Assembly: GCF_027943255.1 (NCBI RefSeq)
Contig: NC_072893.1
Location: 37,036,001-37,100,000 of the forward strand
Length of the DNA: 64,000 nucleotides
Source of the DNA: Anastrepha obliqua
Lineage: Eukaryota > Arthropoda > Insecta > Diptera > Tephritidae
Reading direction: 5' to 3'
Shown: piece by piece, positions 61,266-64,000 of the stretch
Position numbering within the stretch: the first letter of the stretch is position 1
How the letters are laid out: each line of letters begins with the position of its first letter
Translations under genes and position numbers: made by a program
The notes under the pieces: model-generated
Seen by the model: only the letters and a program-made list of their open reading frames with translations
The model's database searches: none
Told to the model about the DNA's origin: nothing

Positions 61266-62310
61266 TCAGGCCAGTCCATAAGTACGTGCGTATTTTACCC
61301 ATAATTTCACTTTTGTACGATTTCTGCATACAAAAAATTATTCGCGGAATATAACGGAACTATTTGTATTTTCTTTGATATATTGTGCATTCAAGAAGTG
61401 GTTTTAATCGCGGATAGAAGCACGTGTTGTTAATAAATAAAATGGAATCTTGGAACGCGTATAAGAGGCATATTTTGTATTTTTTTTATAAAAGTGGTAA
61501 AAATGCAACAACTGCTGCTGCAGAAATAAACACTGTTCACGGAGAGGATACCGTGAGTGTAAGGACTGCGCAAAAGTGGTTTTCAAAATTCCGAAGTGGT
61601 AACTGCGACGTGGAGGATGCCCCGCGCGCTGGTTGTCCTAAAGTCTTTAACTCCAACGCCTTGCTCGAACTCGTGGAAGTGGAGCCAAATTTGACATTCA
61701 GTTCACGTGCACCTGGTTCAGTTGGGAAAGGTTTCAAAGGTGGGAAAATGGGTTCCGCACATACTTTCCGTCGCCAATCTTCAGCAGAGCGTGAATGTGT
61801 TTTCTCAGCTGCTGCAACGGCTTGAATATGAAAGTTTTTTGAACCGTTACTGGTGATGAAAAATGGATGCTTTACAATAATCCTGTTTGCAAAGGCCAAT
61901 GGCTAGATAAAGATGAAACACCAGAATCAACCCCTAGAGATGGCCTTCACCCCAAGAAGATTCTCCTTCTCCGTCTATTTGGTGGGATATGGCCCGTATT
62001 TTTTATTATGAACTCCTGGAACCAAACCAGACGATAACTGCTGATTATTATTACCATCAGCTATCAAACCTGAATGAGGCACTTAACAAAAATCGGCCGG
62101 CTTTAGTGAATAGATGCAAAGTTTTGTTTCACCACGACAACGCAAGACCTCATACCACAAGGCAAACATTCGGCAAGCTCAACGAGCTCGGATGGGAGCT
62201 AATGCCGTATCCACCATACTCTCCGGATATTGCACCTTGTGATTATCACCTTTTCCGTGGACTTCAATCCCATATGATCAGCATCTTAAATCTCTTTTAA
62301 TAATTGCTAG
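61266..62310 (+). mobile_element. mariner (DD34D), right end missing
   Basis: The left end TCAGGCCAGTCCATAAGTAC follows TA at 61264-61265. The transposase starts MESWNAYKRHILYFFYKSGK at 61442 with the helix-turn-helix region (NTVHGEDTVSVRTAQKWFSK, SGNCDVEDAPRAGCPKVFNS), then decays. After stops, 61989-62280 gives LEPNQTITADYYYHQLSNLN, LFHHDNARPHTTRQTFGKLN (second Asp) and YSPDIAPCDYHLFRGLQSHM (third Asp, 34 residues on). The C-terminus and right inverted end are absent. Confidence 0.86.
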
Positions 62311-62559
62311 AAGTAAAATTAATCCACAACTACAAACAATGGTCGGTGGAAAATTACAACTACATAAATCTCATTAGAATTTGTTTTTTGTATTACTGGG
62401 ACAAATTTCAATTAATTATTTTTTAGTTATTAATATGCTTAGGTACTTCACATTTCTTTCGTAAAGTACTACCGTGCAAGTAAATAAAATCGAGTAATTA
62501 TCATTTTGTTTTCGTTCTCCTCCACTAAAATTATAACAGCAATAGTAACAACAGTAAAA

Positions 62560-62690
62560 CATTAGCTGTCGTGGGCCATATTGATGACACTAGTTTTAAG
62601 CTGTTTCGGGCCGGATGGATGCCACTACCGGGCCGGATTTGGCCCGCGGGCCGCAGTTTGGAGACCCCTGCTATAGAGAATAAATTTGAG
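62560..62690. mobile_element. Solo hAT-type terminus
   Basis: Reverse complemented, 62650-62679 begins CAGGGGTCTCCAAACTGCGG and continues with CCCGCGGGCC, the classic end of many hAT transposons. Sequence to its left (GGGCCGGATTTGGCCCGCGG) belongs to the same terminus. No partner end or transposase was found, so it is a truncated copy and the left boundary is approximate. Confidence 0.65.
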
Positions 62691-62699
62691 TTAACATGT

Positions 62700-63330
62700 C
62701 CCTGAGTGTCCCTGCCTAGGTTAGATAACAGACCGCTCAAAACGCGAGGAAAAATAAAAAAAGGAGAAAGTAGTGCAAATTGCCAAAGACTTTCTGAATA
62801 TTATTTTAATTCCCAAAGTCAGAAAATAGATAGCCCAAATTATAAACGCTTGGTGGACCAACCTGTACAATACAAAATAACGAAAGATAAAAGTCAAAAT
62901 AAAAGTTGTTGTCCAACTTGTCTGCGCGCCTTCCAACTGACGATACAACCGCCTCAACTCCGCCTATAAAAAATCAAACTGTTTTAATTCTCATTCAAGC
63001 GCTGAACCAAATAAAAAATCGGACAGGCAAATATGTAACCGACTTCCTTCAAATTGGTGTTCAACACATTGGACATGCTGGGAAAACCATTGGAGCGTGT
63101 GCATCTTGCAATACAACAGGTTTACCAATAGTTCCAAAAAGTAGTTATTGCAGTTCTACCTTATTTGGATTATTCATTTATGCACCCTAATTACACTTTT
63201 CCACTCCTATTTACCTGACGGCACAAATGTGATACGCCTACAATATTGACAGGCCTAGGCCGAGCTTTTGCGCGCATCTCTTGATTTATGTATGTTAATT
63301 TTTACATCTAATTGAAGTTTTATGTCGCCT
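62700..63330. other. Unassigned sequence
   Basis: Open frames at 62706-62969 and 62906-63190 overlap in different frames. The second (ALNQIKNRTGKYVTDFLQIG, ACASCNTTGLPIV) reads like coding sequence but no family was recognised. It may be transposon-derived. Confidence 0.3.
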
Positions 63331-63339
63331 TAGAATGAG

Positions 63340-63430
63340 GGAGGTTTGTCATGAGCAACTTTTTTATGTCAGACAAATTTTCGGAGGTTGTTTATTATAT
63401 GGTGGGAGGCGTCCGATAGGAAGACACTTT
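63340..63430 (-). mobile_element. Degraded SINE family 1 piece, antisense
   Basis: ATGAGCAACTTTTTTATGTC AGAC ... CGGAGGTT at 63350-63388 matches the ATGAGGAGCTTTTTTATGGCAG ... CGGAGGTT landmark pair of the other antisense copies. The rest is not recognisable. Confidence 0.45.
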
Positions 63431-63544
63431 TTTGATGTGGCACGCAGAAGCATACGCGGGCGCGACCTACTGCAGTTACCCAAACAACTTGTGCGTACTA
63501 GTGTATATAGTATTGGGAATCACAACCCCGAATACCGGAAATAG

Positions 63545-64000
63545 CGGGCTAATTTGAATATAATTTGTTTTGAATGTAAATTTTTTCACTCAACTTCGGC
63601 CAACTCTGTACACTTGAGAAATCAATGAAAAGTTTACAAATAATCAAGAGTTTTATCAAGTTAAAATCTTATTGGTTTTCTGTGCATAATTTGATAAAAC
63701 TAGAACGCTTGTATGCCCAGTACTTTTCATCACTTTGTGGTGATCATTGCAATGTACGCAGAATCGAGCTGTTTAGTGGAAAAACTGCTGAATGGAGCCC
63801 GCAAAAATGTAAGAAATTAGTTCTCCATTACTTTTAATTACATTATTTAAGAAATATCTTCACATAAAATCAAGACTTGCTATGCAAGACTTTTCATTCC
63901 AAAATTTCGAAAACATATAGGATAAAATAAAAAAAATTCAGATAAAATGGATTTGCATAAATAATGAAATTTAAATCTTGTGTGTAAATTAATTGTAATG
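63545..64000. other. AT-rich end of the window, nothing recognised
   Basis: No inverted ends, tandem repeats or recognisable proteins are seen. Confidence 0.4.

Noticed and set aside
1..64000. CRISPR array, phage or bacterial operon features
   Set aside because: No regularly spaced direct repeats, no Shine-Dalgarno-led operons; introns and fly transposons show a eukaryotic nuclear origin.
1..64000. Endogenous retrovirus with envelope
   Set aside because: No LTR pair, gag-pol order, or envelope-like frame was seen; the reverse transcriptases are all of non-LTR type.

Overview
The window is nuclear DNA from a higher (cyclorrhaphan) fly, most likely a true fruit fly (Tephritidae). The evidence is intron-containing genes with GT/AG splice sites, insect-type proteins with poly-Asn and CAA/CAG runs, AT-rich spacers with CATA and CT/GA microsatellites, and a very dense load of insect transposons. 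These include several DD41D 'rosa'-type elements, a family first described from Ceratitis rosa. The family assignment is inference.

Only two host genes can be supported. On the plus strand, 35738-43244 holds a six-exon Nostrin homologue: a long disordered N-terminus, an F-BAR domain, an HR1-like helix and a C-terminal SH3 domain. On the minus strand, 58775-52388 holds at least five exons of a Fez1/LZTS-type coiled-coil protein whose 5' end was not found. They converge tail to tail across about 9 kb of transposons. Two introns, 39059-42289 in the Nostrin gene and 53533-57789 in the coiled-coil gene, are also packed with repeats.

Almost everything else that is recognisable is mobile DNA, much of it nested. 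From 1 to 10 kb: a DD41D 3' end, LINE tails, a tRNA-derived SINE, a 360-bp MITE inside an older decayed element, a TTAA-flanked MITE and a deleted mariner. From 10.7 to 14.5 kb: a LOA-like LINE split by a nearly complete piggyBac. From 15.2 to 18.1 kb: a Tc1-like element split by a deleted rosa element, then another DD41D remnant. From 22.4 to 25.3 kb: a DD41D element of full length with frameshifts, then mariner pieces. From 25.5 to 28.7 kb: a second SINE and a 5'-truncated Jockey LINE. From 29.15 to 30.8 kb: a second piggyBac-like element. From 44 to 50.4 kb: a LOA RNase H fragment split by a second copy of the 360-bp MITE, a mariner split by a Tc1-like element that itself carries a TTAA MITE, then a mariner broken mainly by a 2-bp deletion and a deleted DD41D element. 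From 59 to 62.7 kb: SINE, TTAA MITE, DD41D, mariner and hAT remnants.

The most unusual signal is a dispersed set of seven loci, four of them TTAA-bounded elements of 317-741 bp with inverted ends beginning GG. They differ in their ends and bodies but share one internal core, close to GAGAAAAACGCGTTTAAAG. Next is a SINE whose 3' tail matches the tail of a LINE elsewhere in the window. No CRISPR array, rRNA or functional tRNA gene was seen. All calls come from reading the sequence; no database search was run.
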